Counted from the first letter of the stretch, positions 45,145 to 54,545 are shown. The stretch: 64,000 bases of DNA from Xanthomonas sp. DAR 80977 (GCF_041240605.1 NZ_CP162487.1:3045001-3109000), one strand, 5' to 3'. The notes: generated by a model from the sequence alone, not told the origin. Numbers and translations are program-made.

Positions 45145-45611
45145 CTGCTGGCCAGGCTGACGTGCTGCCGGCCGCCGATGACCAGGTGGTCAAGGACTCG
45201 GATGTCGAGAAGCGCCAGCGCCTGCTTCAGGTGCTCGGTGACTTGGCGGTCGGCTTGGCTGGGCTCCGGATTACCCGAAGGGTGGTTGTGGAAGAGGATG
45301 ACGGCGACGGCGTTGAGCTCAAGAGCCCGCTGTGCGACGACTCGGTTGTGGACTTCGCAGGCGTCGGCGGTGCCGGTGAAGAGATGCTCGGTGGCCAAGA
45401 TGTGATGCTTGGTGTCGAGGAAGACGACGCCGAAGACTTCGTGAGGCAGGTGGGCGCAGCGGGCGACCAGGTAGCTGCCTGCCTGCTCGGGGCTGTGGAT
45501 GTGGCCCAGCCGTTGGAGGCGTTGCTCCAAGATGGTGGCTGCTGCGAGCAAGATGCCCTCCTCGTCCATCTGGAGTTGGTATTGGGCCTTCCGGTCTTGG
45601 GTGCGCTTCAT
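45132..45611 (-). CDS. radC: RadC-family (JAB/MPN) protein of mobile-element type
   Basis: A 159-residue protein consisting of the JAB domain only, without the helix-hairpin-helix of full RadC. The metal motif is ILFHNHPSGNPEPSQAD (HxHPSGxxxPSxxD), preceded by the conserved GVVFLDTKHH strand. Short RadC genes like this are hallmarks of integrative elements; the role of the family in DNA repair is disputed and it may act as an anti-restriction or deubiquitinase-like factor. I chose the ATG at 45611; the open frame continues upstream without family similarity. Confidence 0.87.
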   Translation of the reverse strand: MKRTQDRKAQYQLQMDEEGILLAAATILEQRLQRLGHIHSPEQAGSYLVARCAHLPHEVFGVVFLDTKHHILATEHLFTGTADACEVHNRVVAQRALELNAVAVILFHNHPSGNPEPSQADRQVTEHLKQALALLDIRVLDHLVIGGRQHVSLASRGWA

Positions 45612-46087
45612 CGGGTTCTTCTCCACCAGCGCGTTGTGCGCCTCGTGGGAACCGACAGGCGAAGCGTTAGGCTCGACCGCACCCGGGAGTGAGCACCGCT
45701 GGCGGCGCGCAGCGGAGGGCCGGAACAACGTGGAGGAGGCCTGCCCTTGCGGTCGGGACAGCGAAGCTAGGATTCCCTTCAAGAGGCCCAGCGCTGGTGG
45801 AGAGCAATGATGTGCGACTCCCATGCCGGCGATCGAAGAGCCAAGGGGACTTGAGTCCTGCGTGCGTGCAACGTTGTCCATGGTCCTGGCATGCTTTGCT
45901 GGCTGCTGGCTTGCTGCTGTCTTGAGCGTCCGCTCACTGAGAGTGCTCATGCCCACAGCATTCAAGTTCGGCAGTCCCTGGTGCGCGTCTCAGCCTTGGA
46001 TTGCAGAGCTGTGGGACACTCAGGCCGTCTTCGGAGCCGCCCCCAGCCATGCGAATCGAACAACGAAAAGCTGTCCGGACCTTTTGG
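45612..46087. other. Spacer upstream of radC
   Basis: A 476-bp stretch between the divergent radC and lipoprotein genes. Open frames exist on both strands but none shows a ribosome site or family features. Confidence 0.4.
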
Positions 46088-46471
46088 ATGAGAGTGAAGC
46101 CACTTGCAGCGATGATGGCCATATCGCTTGCCGGGTGCGCGGCGGGTGGTCCGGTCGCGAGCCAGCCCATCGAAGGCCCCGTGCGGCTGGGAGAGATTGC
46201 CGCGGTCGATGGCCCCAGGGTGCGTCCCGACCGCGTCATGGAAGACAGCCGTTGCCCAGCTGACGTTCAATGCATCCAGGCCGGCCGACTGGTCGTCAGG
46301 GCGACCGTGCTCGGTGGCAGCTGGTCTAAGGAGGTGGACCTCTCGCTGGGAGTCCCAGTGCCAGTTGCCGATGGCACGTTGACGCTGGTGGACGCCACCC
46401 CCGTGCCCATCGTTGGAGTGACCGCCGCATCCGCCGCTCGCTTCAGCTTCAAGTTTCAGGGCGGCCGTTAG
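46088..46471 (+). CDS. Small lipoprotein
   Basis: A 127-residue product. Residues 1-16 form a signal peptide with a lipobox (SLAGC). The mature part has one likely disulfide pair (SRCPADVQCIQAG) and a beta-rich C-terminus. The CPxxxxC arrangement resembles small periplasmic lipoproteins annotated near multicopper or stress genes, but I cannot name a family. An earlier in-frame ATG (46049) would put extra residues before the signal peptide. Confidence 0.68.
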   Translation: MRVKPLAAMMAISLAGCAAGGPVASQPIEGPVRLGEIAAVDGPRVRPDRVMEDSRCPADVQCIQAGRLVVRATVLGGSWSKEVDLSLGVPVPVADGTLTLVDATPVPIVGVTAASAARFSFKFQGGR

Positions 46472-46506
46472 GCGATGCCCTTCCCTTCACCTAGAACAAG
46501 GTCATC

Positions 46507-46962
46507 CTACGACGCAGGCACTGGGGCCACTGCGTCAACGGGCTGGCTTCTTGAGCACGTGGCAACAAACCAAGGCGCTCCGTTCTCGGGAATCCACTGG
46601 AAGAACAGCCACCACGTTCTTGGTGGAGGCGTTGCTTGCGCTCGCTGGACATCGACCACCTGCTCGCCATAGGCGGCCGGAGAAATCGTTGTCCGCGTCT
46701 CGAATTCCTGGCCTGCGGCCAATGGGCCACGCATGGACTCCCCAACACGCCAACGGACCACCTCTTGCTCCGAGTAAGGCGCATCACCGTGCTGAGCGAT
46801 CTTTCTTTGCACGGAGACCATGGTCGCCTGGACAGCCACGGCGGCCCTGGCTTTAGTGTCGTCCAAGCTTTCATACATCACGCAACTGCAGGCCATGGCT
46901 GCTGACGCTGGCAGCAAGAGAGCCCAGCCGAGCAGGGCCTGGCGGTTTGGAATCATCCTCAT
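46507..46962 (-). CDS. Secreted protein with mature N-terminal CSC
   Basis: A 151-residue product with a signal peptide (GWALLLPASAAMA) and predicted mature start CSCVMYESL, a TIMP/netrin-like beginning in which the N-terminal cysteine pairs internally. A later SCY-type cysteine (VATCSRSQP) could be the partner. Domains of this kind bind protease or lipid partners, but no role can be assigned. It converges with the lipoprotein gene. Confidence 0.65.
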   Translation of the reverse strand: MRMIPNRQALLGWALLLPASAAMACSCVMYESLDDTKARAAVAVQATMVSVQRKIAQHGDAPYSEQEVVRWRVGESMRGPLAAGQEFETRTTISPAAYGEQVVDVQRAQATPPPRTWWLFFQWIPENGAPWFVATCSRSQPVDAVAPVPAS

Positions 46963-47037
46963 ATCGGCTTCCTTCCCCTATGCGGGAATCATAGCCGGCG
47001 ACGGAGATGGCGGGTCAGCTGCCTATGCCACTGGACT

Positions 47038-47523
47038 TCATAGGCCTGGAGCATCCTCATAGGAACCGCGGTTCCAGGACCGGTAGCGCCAGGGCACGAC
47101 TTCTTCAAGGAAGGTGATTCGCGGACTCGGCAGGGAGCGCAGCGACGCGAGGCCGCCCTTCAGACGCTCTGCTTGTGCTTCCGGCACGAAAAGCCAGGGT
47201 CTGAGGGGCCACGCTGCCGGCACGCCACTGTCGCGCGCCAGGGCGACCTTCAGTCCTTCCCAATGCTCATCCCAAGACCGCAGCCGGCCTAAGAGCGACG
47301 ATGCCCCGGCCGCATAGGTGATCTCACACAGGTAAGCCATCTGTTCCTTGAAGCTCACGGCCACCGCGTCGCAATACCAATGCGGGCCGCTGGTGTCCGG
47401 ATTGGCTCCCTCGTTGAGCTGGATGCAGCACTGGCTGTTGACGAACAACGCACGGTCCGCTCTGAGGTAGTCGAGCACCACGCCTTCGAAGTGATCCACC
47501 GTCGCAACTCCCTTCCCTGTCAT
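47038..47523 (-). CDS. Unknown 161-aa protein
   Basis: A soluble product with a beta/alpha pattern. WYCDAVAVSFKEQMAYLCEITYA followed by a helical region (LRSWDEHWEGLKVALARD) and RPWLFVPEAQAERL recalls PD-(D/E)xK-like proteins (D...E-x-x), without a clear Lys. Not recognised with confidence. Confidence 0.6.
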   Translation of the reverse strand: MTGKGVATVDHFEGVVLDYLRADRALFVNSQCCIQLNEGANPDTSGPHWYCDAVAVSFKEQMAYLCEITYAAGASSLLGRLRSWDEHWEGLKVALARDSGVPAAWPLRPWLFVPEAQAERLKGGLASLRSLPSPRITFLEEVVPWRYRSWNRGSYEDAPGL

Positions 47524-47937
47524 TGAATGACGGATAGCGTCATCGCAAGCCCAATAGAAAATACAATAAAACTAACTAAAAGTGCATCACGGCACAGCCA
47601 GTTAGCTTAAAAAATAAATCAAACTAACAAATATTATCTAACATTTAACTGGCATTCATTTTAAAACAGCCCTATTTTATTTTTTAGCTAACCAATTAAT
47701 TTTAAACACTACAGTAAAGTCTCAACGAAGAGCCACCCTCGCCTGTCTGAAACCCTTGCCGCATATACGAGCAAGAGTAATTCATGAGGTTAAGTTGGGC
47801 CATCAGCCATGGCTTAATTTGACCCCGATCCGGCAATGCCTGAGGTGTTGATTAGCGGCGCAGAAAAACTCCGATTTTGGATTGACGAATTTTGAGGCCG
47901 ACGTATCAAGCTTCCATCTACCGATGGAAGCACAGCA
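47524..47937. other. AT-rich box-repeat region before the integrases
   Basis: A 414-bp gene-free stretch, the most AT-rich of the window, directly before two recombinase genes. CTAAC occurs at least five times within about 130 bp, in both orientations: AAACTAAC at 47569 and 47621, GTTAGCTTAA at 47601, TCTAAC at about 47638 and TTAGCTAACC at about 47685. Clustered short boxes beside an integrase gene are typical of arm-type binding sites or an att region. Function is inferred. Confidence 0.55.
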
Positions 47938-49329
47938 ATGGCAAACGACCTCACCAATGAACTACAGAAATACAAGGACCACCCCTTCGGCGAATTGACG
48001 TTTGGCAGCGTCCGAGTCGGCCGCGTCACGTTCAACAACGTGCGCCTTCGAGGACGCGAGGCCCTCATCGGGCTGGAAGAGCTTCTCCAAGCCGCCTGTG
48101 AGAAAACGCAGCGTATCCGAGTCCGGAAGGACGGCACCCGATATCCAGAACCTCTGCCCATAGCCACGCCCGGCCGGCAGCTGTCGGAAGAGATCGCTGA
48201 CTACCTGCGCGACATGACCCGCCGCAACCTGCGGCCGCGCACCATCGAGGCCACCGCCCGCACGCTGGGCCTTCTGCAACGCGTCTGCGGCGACATTCGG
48301 GTTTCTCGCATCGACCACCAGCACATCTACCGCCTGTGGGATCTCATCCGCTGGGCTCCCCCAGGCGCGGCTTCGGACGCAGAGCTCAAGTCCTTGTCCG
48401 CCGAAGACCTGATCGTGCGCGGCCAAGCCATCAAGGTCGAGCCACCGGCGCCCGCGACGCTGGAACTGCACCGCCGCTTCCTCGCCACGTTCTTCAGCAC
48501 GCTGGTCAAAGCCAAGGCCATTCCCGTCTCACCGATGGAGCCCTTCCGCGAAATAAAGAAGGACTTGCTCCAGGACACCAGCAAGCCCGACCGCCTCTTC
48601 AGCGACGAGGAACTGCAGCGCATCTTCGACCCAAGCAACTTCATCCCCTGGGCCAAGAAATGGCCGCATCGTTGGTGGGGGCCGATCTTGGGGCTCTACA
48701 CCGGTGCCCGAGTCGGCGAGGTTGCCCAGCTCAAAGTGGCGGACATCATCCAAGAACGCGGGATGTGGTGCATTTCCATCCGCAAGACGATCGACGAGGA
48801 CTTGGCCGGCAAGGTTGGCACGCGGAGCCGCCAGAGCCTCAAGGGCGACTCCGCAGTGCGGGTCATTCCCCTGGCCCAACCGGTTCTGGATGCGGGCTTC
48901 CTCGACTTCCTGGAAGACATGAAGGCGTGCGGCCACCCCCGCCTATTTCCCAACCTGTCCGCCGGCGTGAACAAGAAGACGGGGGAGACGAACGCGCGCT
49001 ACAGCCAGGGGCTACTCAACCAGTTCAGCAGCTACTTGAAGGATCTCGGCTTCCCGAAAGGAGTCGGCTTCCATGCATTCCGCCACACGATCGCCACCGA
49101 GCTCTACCACCGCGACGTGCCCCAGGAAGAGGTCGCCCTCATCACCGGACATTCGCTGAGCAAGAAGGTGCCGGTCCTGCAGGACTACTACCTACACAAG
49201 CGGCCGGACCGGATCCGGGTGAAGCAAGCCCGGGCATTGGAGCTGTATCGGCCGTCGGTTGAGCTGCCGAAGTATCAGGCGGGACAGTTCAAGGAACGGT
49301 TGCGGGACAAGCAAAAGTTCTATCCATGA
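47938..49329 (+). CDS. int: Tyrosine recombinase (integrase 1)
   Basis: A 463-residue integrase. The N-terminal half holds the SAM-like core-binding domain (YLRDMTRRNLRPRTIEATAR). The catalytic domain is complete: YTGARVGE (Arg258), HAFRHT (His379, Arg382), GHS (His405) and DYYLH (Tyr417/418). The stop codon overlaps the ATG of a second recombinase by 4 bp. Paired recombinases like this excise and insert some islands. It is probably the integrase of this island or of an inner element. Confidence 0.92.
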   Translation: MANDLTNELQKYKDHPFGELTFGSVRVGRVTFNNVRLRGREALIGLEELLQAACEKTQRIRVRKDGTRYPEPLPIATPGRQLSEEIADYLRDMTRRNLRPRTIEATARTLGLLQRVCGDIRVSRIDHQHIYRLWDLIRWAPPGAASDAELKSLSAEDLIVRGQAIKVEPPAPATLELHRRFLATFFSTLVKAKAIPVSPMEPFREIKKDLLQDTSKPDRLFSDEELQRIFDPSNFIPWAKKWPHRWWGPILGLYTGARVGEVAQLKVADIIQERGMWCISIRKTIDEDLAGKVGTRSRQSLKGDSAVRVIPLAQPVLDAGFLDFLEDMKACGHPRLFPNLSAGVNKKTGETNARYSQGLLNQFSSYLKDLGFPKGVGFHAFRHTIATELYHRDVPQEEVALITGHSLSKKVPVLQDYYLHKRPDRIRVKQARALELYRPSVELPKYQAGQFKERLRDKQKFYP

Positions 49330-50279
49330 CTTTGCCTAGACCCAACGACCACCACAGCCGACTCAAGCGTCAGCGCCCCATGTCCCTCTCCAATTCCCAC
49401 GACCCTTTCCGGAGTTCCACCATGAGCATCACCAGCACTCCTAGCACCGACCTGTCACCTAGCCCCAGCCAACGCCCACCTGGCAAAGCGGTAACCCGTT
49501 CGCCGAGCGATTTGGCTGTCTTATACTTCCGCCCTAAGACCCCTCATCCCCGCGGCCGCACGTTTACCGACCGCGAGATTGCAACGATCTTTGCCTCTTC
49601 AAGCTACGAGCGCTGGGCAACCGATCCGCTGCTTTTCTGGGCCCCCTTCCTCGGACTCTACATGGGACTTCGAGCGTCGGAGGTGCTGCGCCTTTCGATC
49701 GAGGACTTCGTGGAGCAACACGGAGTGACTTGCATCGTGGGTTGGGGGCGCGCCGCCAAGCGCACGCAAGACCTCAATGCCTACAGGCATCAGAGTCGAC
49801 GGATCAGTTGCGCCTGGTCGATCCCCGTGCCACAAGTCTTGCTAGACGCTGGCTTTCTGGACTACGTTGCATCCATCCGTGAAAAGCAAGAACAGCAGCT
49901 GTTTCCTGCTATCCAGCAAGAACCAGCACGTGACACCGCGGCGTCGCTCAGAAGCAAGTTCATGCGATACGTGCGCTCACGCGGGATTAAAAAGGGCGCG
50001 TTTCCAGCCCTGCGCCAAACGTTTGAGCAACGCATCAAGAAAGCTGAGATCTGCTGGACTCATCGCAAGGTGCTCACCCGAGAGTCAAACCACTGTTCCC
50101 CAATGGTGAAGCATTACTATCACCCACTCTATCGGATGGGTCACTTCAAAAAATCTCTGGATAAAGCTATCCCGGTGCCGTGCGCCTGCCTTGTCGCACT
50201 CCCAATCAATCGTCTTCTTCAACAGCGTGATTGCCGAACCACTCCGCATAGGGAGTGTTGCGGACCAAGTGTCGATTGA
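49326..50279 (+). CDS. Second tyrosine recombinase, catalytically incomplete
   Basis: A 317-residue product coupled to integrase 1 (ATGA). The first 32 residues are non-conserved, and an ATG at 49422 behind GGAG is an alternative start. The fold is recognisable: YMGLRASEVLRL keeps the first Arg and KHYYHPLYRMGHF the C-terminal Tyr. The HxLR box reads FPALRQTF: the His is replaced by Pro and the usual His after Arg by Gln. It lacks most of a core-binding domain. It may act as a regulatory partner of integrase 1 or be decaying. The last 35 codons overlap the opposite gene at 50206. Confidence 0.8.
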   Translation: MTLPRPNDHHSRLKRQRPMSLSNSHDPFRSSTMSITSTPSTDLSPSPSQRPPGKAVTRSPSDLAVLYFRPKTPHPRGRTFTDREIATIFASSSYERWATDPLLFWAPFLGLYMGLRASEVLRLSIEDFVEQHGVTCIVGWGRAAKRTQDLNAYRHQSRRISCAWSIPVPQVLLDAGFLDYVASIREKQEQQLFPAIQQEPARDTAASLRSKFMRYVRSRGIKKGAFPALRQTFEQRIKKAEICWTHRKVLTRESNHCSPMVKHYYHPLYRMGHFKKSLDKAIPVPCACLVALPINRLLQQRDCRTTPHRECCGPSVD

Positions 50280-50535
50280 AGTCTTTGGAGCCGTCGGTCC
50301 ACCAAACCCGGCCTCGTTCGCCAAGCCCAACTTTGGCGGCATTCACCGCTTGGCGCGCCTTGGCGAGATCTCCCGATGCGCAGGCCGCCTTCGCTGCCTT
50401 AACGGCCCGTCGCGCATCCATCAACTCGTGGACCAGGCGATCGCGTTCCTGGGCACTCAAGGCTGGGTTGGCGGTGCGCCAGAGGCGTCCACGGACAATG
50501 AGGTAGCGGCCATCAGGGGTCGTCAGGGAATCCAT
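50206..50535 (-). CDS. Conserved small protein
   Basis: A 109-residue product beginning MDSLTTPDGRYLIVRGRLWR with a helical Ala/Lys-rich centre (RAVKAAKAACASGDLAKARQ) and ending NRHLVRNTPYAEWF. I recall this type as a frequent conserved hypothetical in proteobacteria. No activity is known. It overlaps the end of the second recombinase gene by 74 bp on the other strand. Confidence 0.75.
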   Translation of the reverse strand: MDSLTTPDGRYLIVRGRLWRTANPALSAQERDRLVHELMDARRAVKAAKAACASGDLAKARQAVNAAKVGLGERGRVWWTDGSKDFNRHLVRNTPYAEWFGNHAVEEDD

Positions 50536-50585
50536 GTTCCTACTGTAATTTTGTAGGCGTGGTGCTTAGACGCAACGCCCAACCG

Positions 50586-50861
50586 TCATGGCTTCTTAAG
50601 ATCCTCAGCGGTTAGTGGCTTGAGGTCCAAGTGCCCACGGCGAGCCAAGGCCTTTTTGGCATCCGCCCTTTCTGCGTTGACGCAATCCGGTGTCTCTCGA
50701 AGCTCGCCCGGGTTGTCGCGACAACGAGCCAGAACGGCCTTCCTTTCTTCGCCGTGCTCAGAGTAGTAGCTCACCGTCTTTGGCGTAGCAGCGTGTGCTT
50801 GGCTGCTCAGGGCGAGGCCGCATGTCAGCAGGGCTGCTAGCCATCCGTGGATGTTCATCAC
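50586..50861 (-). CDS. EexN-like exported protein
   Basis: A 91-residue product with a signal peptide (residues 1-24, ending SQAHA). The mature part YYSEHGEERKAVLARCRDNP...PDCVNAERADAKKA matches the two-cysteine pattern of EexN entry-exclusion-type lipoproteins. The signal Cys (LLTCGLALS) is not in a good lipobox, so it may be periplasmic rather than lipidated. EexN proteins belong to conjugation systems, which supports the conjugative origin of this part. Confidence 0.7.
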   Translation of the reverse strand: MMNIHGWLAALLTCGLALSSQAHAATPKTVSYYSEHGEERKAVLARCRDNPGELRETPDCVNAERADAKKALARRGHLDLKPLTAEDLKKP

Positions 50862-51138
50862 TGTCGCTCCCTAATTGTTAGGAATGGCCAACGTATCGCG
50901 ACGCATTGCCGAGTGCAACGGCCTAGGGATACGAAGTTTCCATACAACCTGAGGCCTTCCCCTCTTTGATCACGAGTTGCTCAATTTCGTCATCGATCAG
51001 AGGATCCAATTTGGCAAAAACGCCGCGCGCACGACCGGCTAGGCGAGTGCTGCCATTGGCCTTATGGCCGCTGGGGGCAATTGACAAACCCCGGGTGGAT
51101 GGTAGTAAAGCGAATCAAAAGCGACTCCGAGCCCTGCC

Positions 51139-51420
51139 ATGAAGATTGAAGATTTTTGGAACAACGCCTACTTGGCCTGCCTATCACGCCTTCCGCCTGA
51201 GGAAGCAGAAAAGCAGGCCACCGAAGCGACCAATCGTTGCATTGAGTTCTGGCAGGCGAACATGGAGCGGCGCGGTCTTCAGACAAGCGCTCCCCTATGG
51301 AAGGACCAAGATGTCACGTGGGTTCCGCTATCGGGCGATAGATACCGTGAAATCCTAAAACGGCATTCGACGACTGAGCAGCAAGACCAAGAACGCCATT
51401 TCCCTTCAAGCGGTATCTAA
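51139..51420 (+). CDS. Unknown 93-aa protein
   Basis: A small soluble product: a helical N-terminal half (EDFWNNAYLACLSRLPPEEAEKQ split by Pro-Pro) and a polar tail. No family is recognised and the ribosome site is weak, so it is a modest call. Confidence 0.5.
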   Translation: MKIEDFWNNAYLACLSRLPPEEAEKQATEATNRCIEFWQANMERRGLQTSAPLWKDQDVTWVPLSGDRYREILKRHSTTEQQDQERHFPSSGI

Positions 51421-51422
51421 GC

Positions 51423-51653
51423 CTACTGTGGCGCCGGTGTGCTCTCGAAAACCAGAGCTTGAGAAAAGGCTTCGTCTCTCCCCACGTATTGACCAAGAAG
51501 CGTGACGGGCTGCGTGTCCTCAAAAACCGCCCATGGCTTAGAAGGTGAAGTCGGACAAATAGAGCCATCAGGAAGATAGCGCGTCCGATCCACTACAAAG
51601 ATTTTCCGCTTGGGAGACTGCTTTTTACCGGCCGCATTGCTGGTTGGCTTCAC
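51423..51653 (-). CDS. Unknown 76-aa protein
   Basis: A short basic-to-acidic product (KKQSPKRKIFVVDRTRYLPDG), convergent with the gene ending at 51420. Nothing identifies it. It is called because its codon use and position fit a small gene. Confidence 0.42.
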   Translation of the reverse strand: MKPTSNAAGKKQSPKRKIFVVDRTRYLPDGSICPTSPSKPWAVFEDTQPVTLLGQYVGRDEAFSQALVFESTPAPQ

Positions 51654-51826
51654 TGCATAACCTCTTTTGGTTGACTGTCGCCCATACTTTAAACGCTACG
51701 ACTGCGATTGAGGTCTGCCAGCACAGGGCCGAAGCCTGGCACCTGCAGGACCTTGCTCCGCGAAACGTCCGCTGCGATCTTGGCGGCTGGGTTATTCTCC
51801 CTCCAGCGCTCTGGGAGGATGCTGCC

Positions 51827-52519
51827 ATGCCTCAAGAACAAATTCTACAACGCGCAGAGGAAGTGCTAGCCCTTCAGCTTCGCGTGGCGGAGATTGCAAA
51901 GCAGGTCCCCATGCCACCTGAGCACGCACCGGATCGGCACCACATCGGATACCAGGAATTTGGGCTTTCTTTCCAGCACGCCCTTTCTATCGTCACCTTG
52001 ACCTCAAAGCCGGACTTAAATCTGATCCCGAGCGCCTTCGCTCTCGTGCGCCCCATGTATGAAACCCTGCAACGCGGGTGGTGGTTTGCCCTGTGTGCGA
52101 CCGACCAGCAAGCCTCGCAGCTTGTTGAAAATGACAAGTTCCAAGGGGGCAAGCTGACCGATGTTGCCGCCGTCATCGACGCTCGACCGCCGTTTGTGGG
52201 CACCGAATTCTTCTCTCGATTCTCACAGGACGAGTGGAACCTCTATCACTCTTTTACCCATGGAGGCCGCGCCGCTCTGGCTATGTATGGGCACCGCCAG
52301 ACCTTGGAAGCCGACTTCGATCCGAGCGTTGTCCTGACCATGCTGGACAACGCAGCGCGCATGTCAGCCATGGCCGCTTTTGGGATGTGCCACGTATGCG
52401 GTGCCTACGCACCAGATGAGGTTCGCCCACTCTGTCAGGAGCTGGTCACCATGGGACCTGAGCTGGGTTCCAGAATCCCACCTGAGGGCCAAACCGAGGT
52501 CCAAGTGTCCGGCGAGTAG
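51827..52519 (+). CDS. DUF6988-like helical protein
   Basis: A 230-residue helical protein with GGGAGG 10 bp before its ATG at 51827. The segment SAFALVRPMYETLQRGWWFALCATDQQ is the landmark of the DUF6988 family, and HSFTHGGRAAL follows. Families of this type recur in defence islands, without known activity. It resembles the protein at 18849-19640 only in general layout. Confidence 0.72.
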   Translation: MPQEQILQRAEEVLALQLRVAEIAKQVPMPPEHAPDRHHIGYQEFGLSFQHALSIVTLTSKPDLNLIPSAFALVRPMYETLQRGWWFALCATDQQASQLVENDKFQGGKLTDVAAVIDARPPFVGTEFFSRFSQDEWNLYHSFTHGGRAALAMYGHRQTLEADFDPSVVLTMLDNAARMSAMAAFGMCHVCGAYAPDEVRPLCQELVTMGPELGSRIPPEGQTEVQVSGE

Positions 52520-52787
52520 GCGGAGGGCCACATAGAACCGCCCCCCGGATCAGATGCGTTCGGCAAAGCCCTCTTAAACGACAACACGCCAACCTACGCG
52601 GCTTGAAGGCGGGTCCAGGAACAGCGAGGATAGGATCGCCTTCTCATGGATAACCTGTCATGCCAAGCATGATCGACCCAAGCATCGGTATGCACTCGTT
52701 CCAACAGGCCTTGCCGAAGCTCCCAGCCAAGGCTGCCGAGCAATATCATTTTGGTAAAATCCGGCAGGGAAATGTTGCAGGAACCTC
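52520..52787. other. Spacer with no supported gene
   Basis: A 268-bp stretch before the lower-GC gene at 52788. I see no terminator or gene here. Confidence 0.4.
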
Positions 52788-54353
52788 ATGAACTTTCCAC
52801 GGACACAAAAAACGGGGCGGCGTGCAGAGCTAGCCGCTGAAGACTTGTTTACTTCTTGGGACTGGAATGTCGGCCAAGATCATATCGACATCGGTTACGA
52901 CCTCTGCATCACCCCTGACTATGCCACCTATCAAGGAGTGCGATTTCTAGTTCAGGTGAAAGGAACCATTGTCTCCAGCGCACAACTAAAAGCACTCGTT
53001 GCAAAAAATAGACTCCGCCAATATGCGGCAGATATCCTTCCTGTTTTTATCTTACGCGTCGCCCCCAACAGGACAATCTATTGGGTTCACGCGCAAGCTT
53101 GGGCACTTACTCATCAAGATGTTCTTCTGGGCAGCGGAAAGGGAACAGTTACATTCAACTCAGCGCAGACATTGGCTGACAGAGAAGGCTTCGAGCGATA
53201 CCTGCAAGCAGTAGTTACGCCATTGCTTAAGACGAAGGATCCTCTTTCCATAGAGCGAGGCGACCGGCCGTTCAACCTAGATCCAAGGAAAATTGATCAC
53301 CCAGCACAGAAATCATCTCCAATCCAGCAAGCAAAGCAAGGCACAGAAATAGAAGAGCCAGAGCCCGCCGCTCATCTTTCTTTCCGGCCCATCAGAAATC
53401 CGGAGAACATCGAGCGCTTAAGGGAGGCCTATGAATATGGCCTTCCCCGCTCCTTCGACGTGAGCGATTTCAACATCAAACCACCAGAAAATCTTTCAAC
53501 CCTCATCCAACCATTGTCACTTTCTGGAGGGAAGATGACCATGAGGCAGAATCCATCCAAGCAAGGGTTAATTTTCATCTGCCCAGGATCCGAGTATTCA
53601 GTTTTGGCCCAAGAGTTGGTATTGCCAGTGCATCTCTTCTCCGGACTTAAAGGATATGGCATTACAAATGAGCTTAACCCTTCCGTTGTCGATGTGCTCC
53701 TTCGTTTGACTCCCGAAGGAGGCATGCTAAAGACCAACTTCAACATTGGAATCAAGTTAGCCTCTACCAAAGGTAAACCGTTGCGCTTATTTAATGAGCT
53801 TGCACCACTTGCCAGCTGGGCCGAGCAAGTCGCAGACGAAGACTCCTTGCACCTTGCATTGGAACTCGATGGTCGACGAGTAGAGTTTAAACCTGCCGTA
53901 AAATCCGTTGAGCGACTTTTGCCAGTGCTACAGCGAATCAGAAGTCTAAGTCGGCTTCACATGATCGCCAGGACGCTAAAATCAGAATTTCATATATTGG
54001 AAGAAGACATCTTCACACCAGAAGACTTCCAAGACATCGACCTGGTATTTGAGCTACTAAGAGGAGAGCAGAAATCCGTCAATCTTGGTCCAATGGAAGT
54101 ATCTCCAATCAACGAAGAAGCTCGCGGATGGAGGGAAGCATCGGGAGAATTCTTTTGCGAAACACAGTGGGCTCTTGAAGTGGCCGGGAAAGTTATTGGA
54201 GACATCCCAGTCGAGATAAGAATGCCTGGCTATGTAATGGAAACTATTCCGGGTTCAGAAAAAGTCCGCATTGTCAAAGGCGAATCTGGCCAAGCCTGGT
54301 TGAGCTATGCCAAGCATGGAGAAACAAGGGCTCGAATCAAACGAAACCATTAA
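52788..54353 (+). CDS. DUF4365-domain protein
   Basis: A 521-residue protein. The N-terminal 150 residues match DUF4365, a PD-(D/E)xK nuclease-like domain: GRRAELAAEDLF, then IDIGYDLCI and RFLVQVKGT, with Asp and Q-x-K in the nuclease positions. The remaining 370 residues look beta-rich and are unknown. The base composition is clearly more AT-rich than neighbours, pointing to a separate transfer. No partner gene is coupled to it. Confidence 0.75.
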   Translation: MNFPRTQKTGRRAELAAEDLFTSWDWNVGQDHIDIGYDLCITPDYATYQGVRFLVQVKGTIVSSAQLKALVAKNRLRQYAADILPVFILRVAPNRTIYWVHAQAWALTHQDVLLGSGKGTVTFNSAQTLADREGFERYLQAVVTPLLKTKDPLSIERGDRPFNLDPRKIDHPAQKSSPIQQAKQGTEIEEPEPAAHLSFRPIRNPENIERLREAYEYGLPRSFDVSDFNIKPPENLSTLIQPLSLSGGKMTMRQNPSKQGLIFICPGSEYSVLAQELVLPVHLFSGLKGYGITNELNPSVVDVLLRLTPEGGMLKTNFNIGIKLASTKGKPLRLFNELAPLASWAEQVADEDSLHLALELDGRRVEFKPAVKSVERLLPVLQRIRSLSRLHMIARTLKSEFHILEEDIFTPEDFQDIDLVFELLRGEQKSVNLGPMEVSPINEEARGWREASGEFFCETQWALEVAGKVIGDIPVEIRMPGYVMETIPGSEKVRIVKGESGQAWLSYAKHGETRARIKRNH

Positions 54354-54545
54354 ACTGCGCAGGCGCGCCACAGATGCTTAGCAGGTGCACTGGGTTTGCC
54401 AAGCAAGGGAGCGAAATTTCAACCCTGAAGTAGATGGCCTCCAGAGATGTATAGAGCTAGCATGCCCTCAGGGGCGAGTTCAGAGGTCAGCATCAATCTA
54501 CGCCCTACACGGATTGTTGATCACACCTCACACCAAGGAGCTGGT

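Noticed and set aside
45823..46263. Plus-strand open frame overlapping the small lipoprotein gene
   Set aside because: It is in a different frame from the lipoprotein with a clear signal peptide and lipobox, and its product is arginine-rich shadow sequence.
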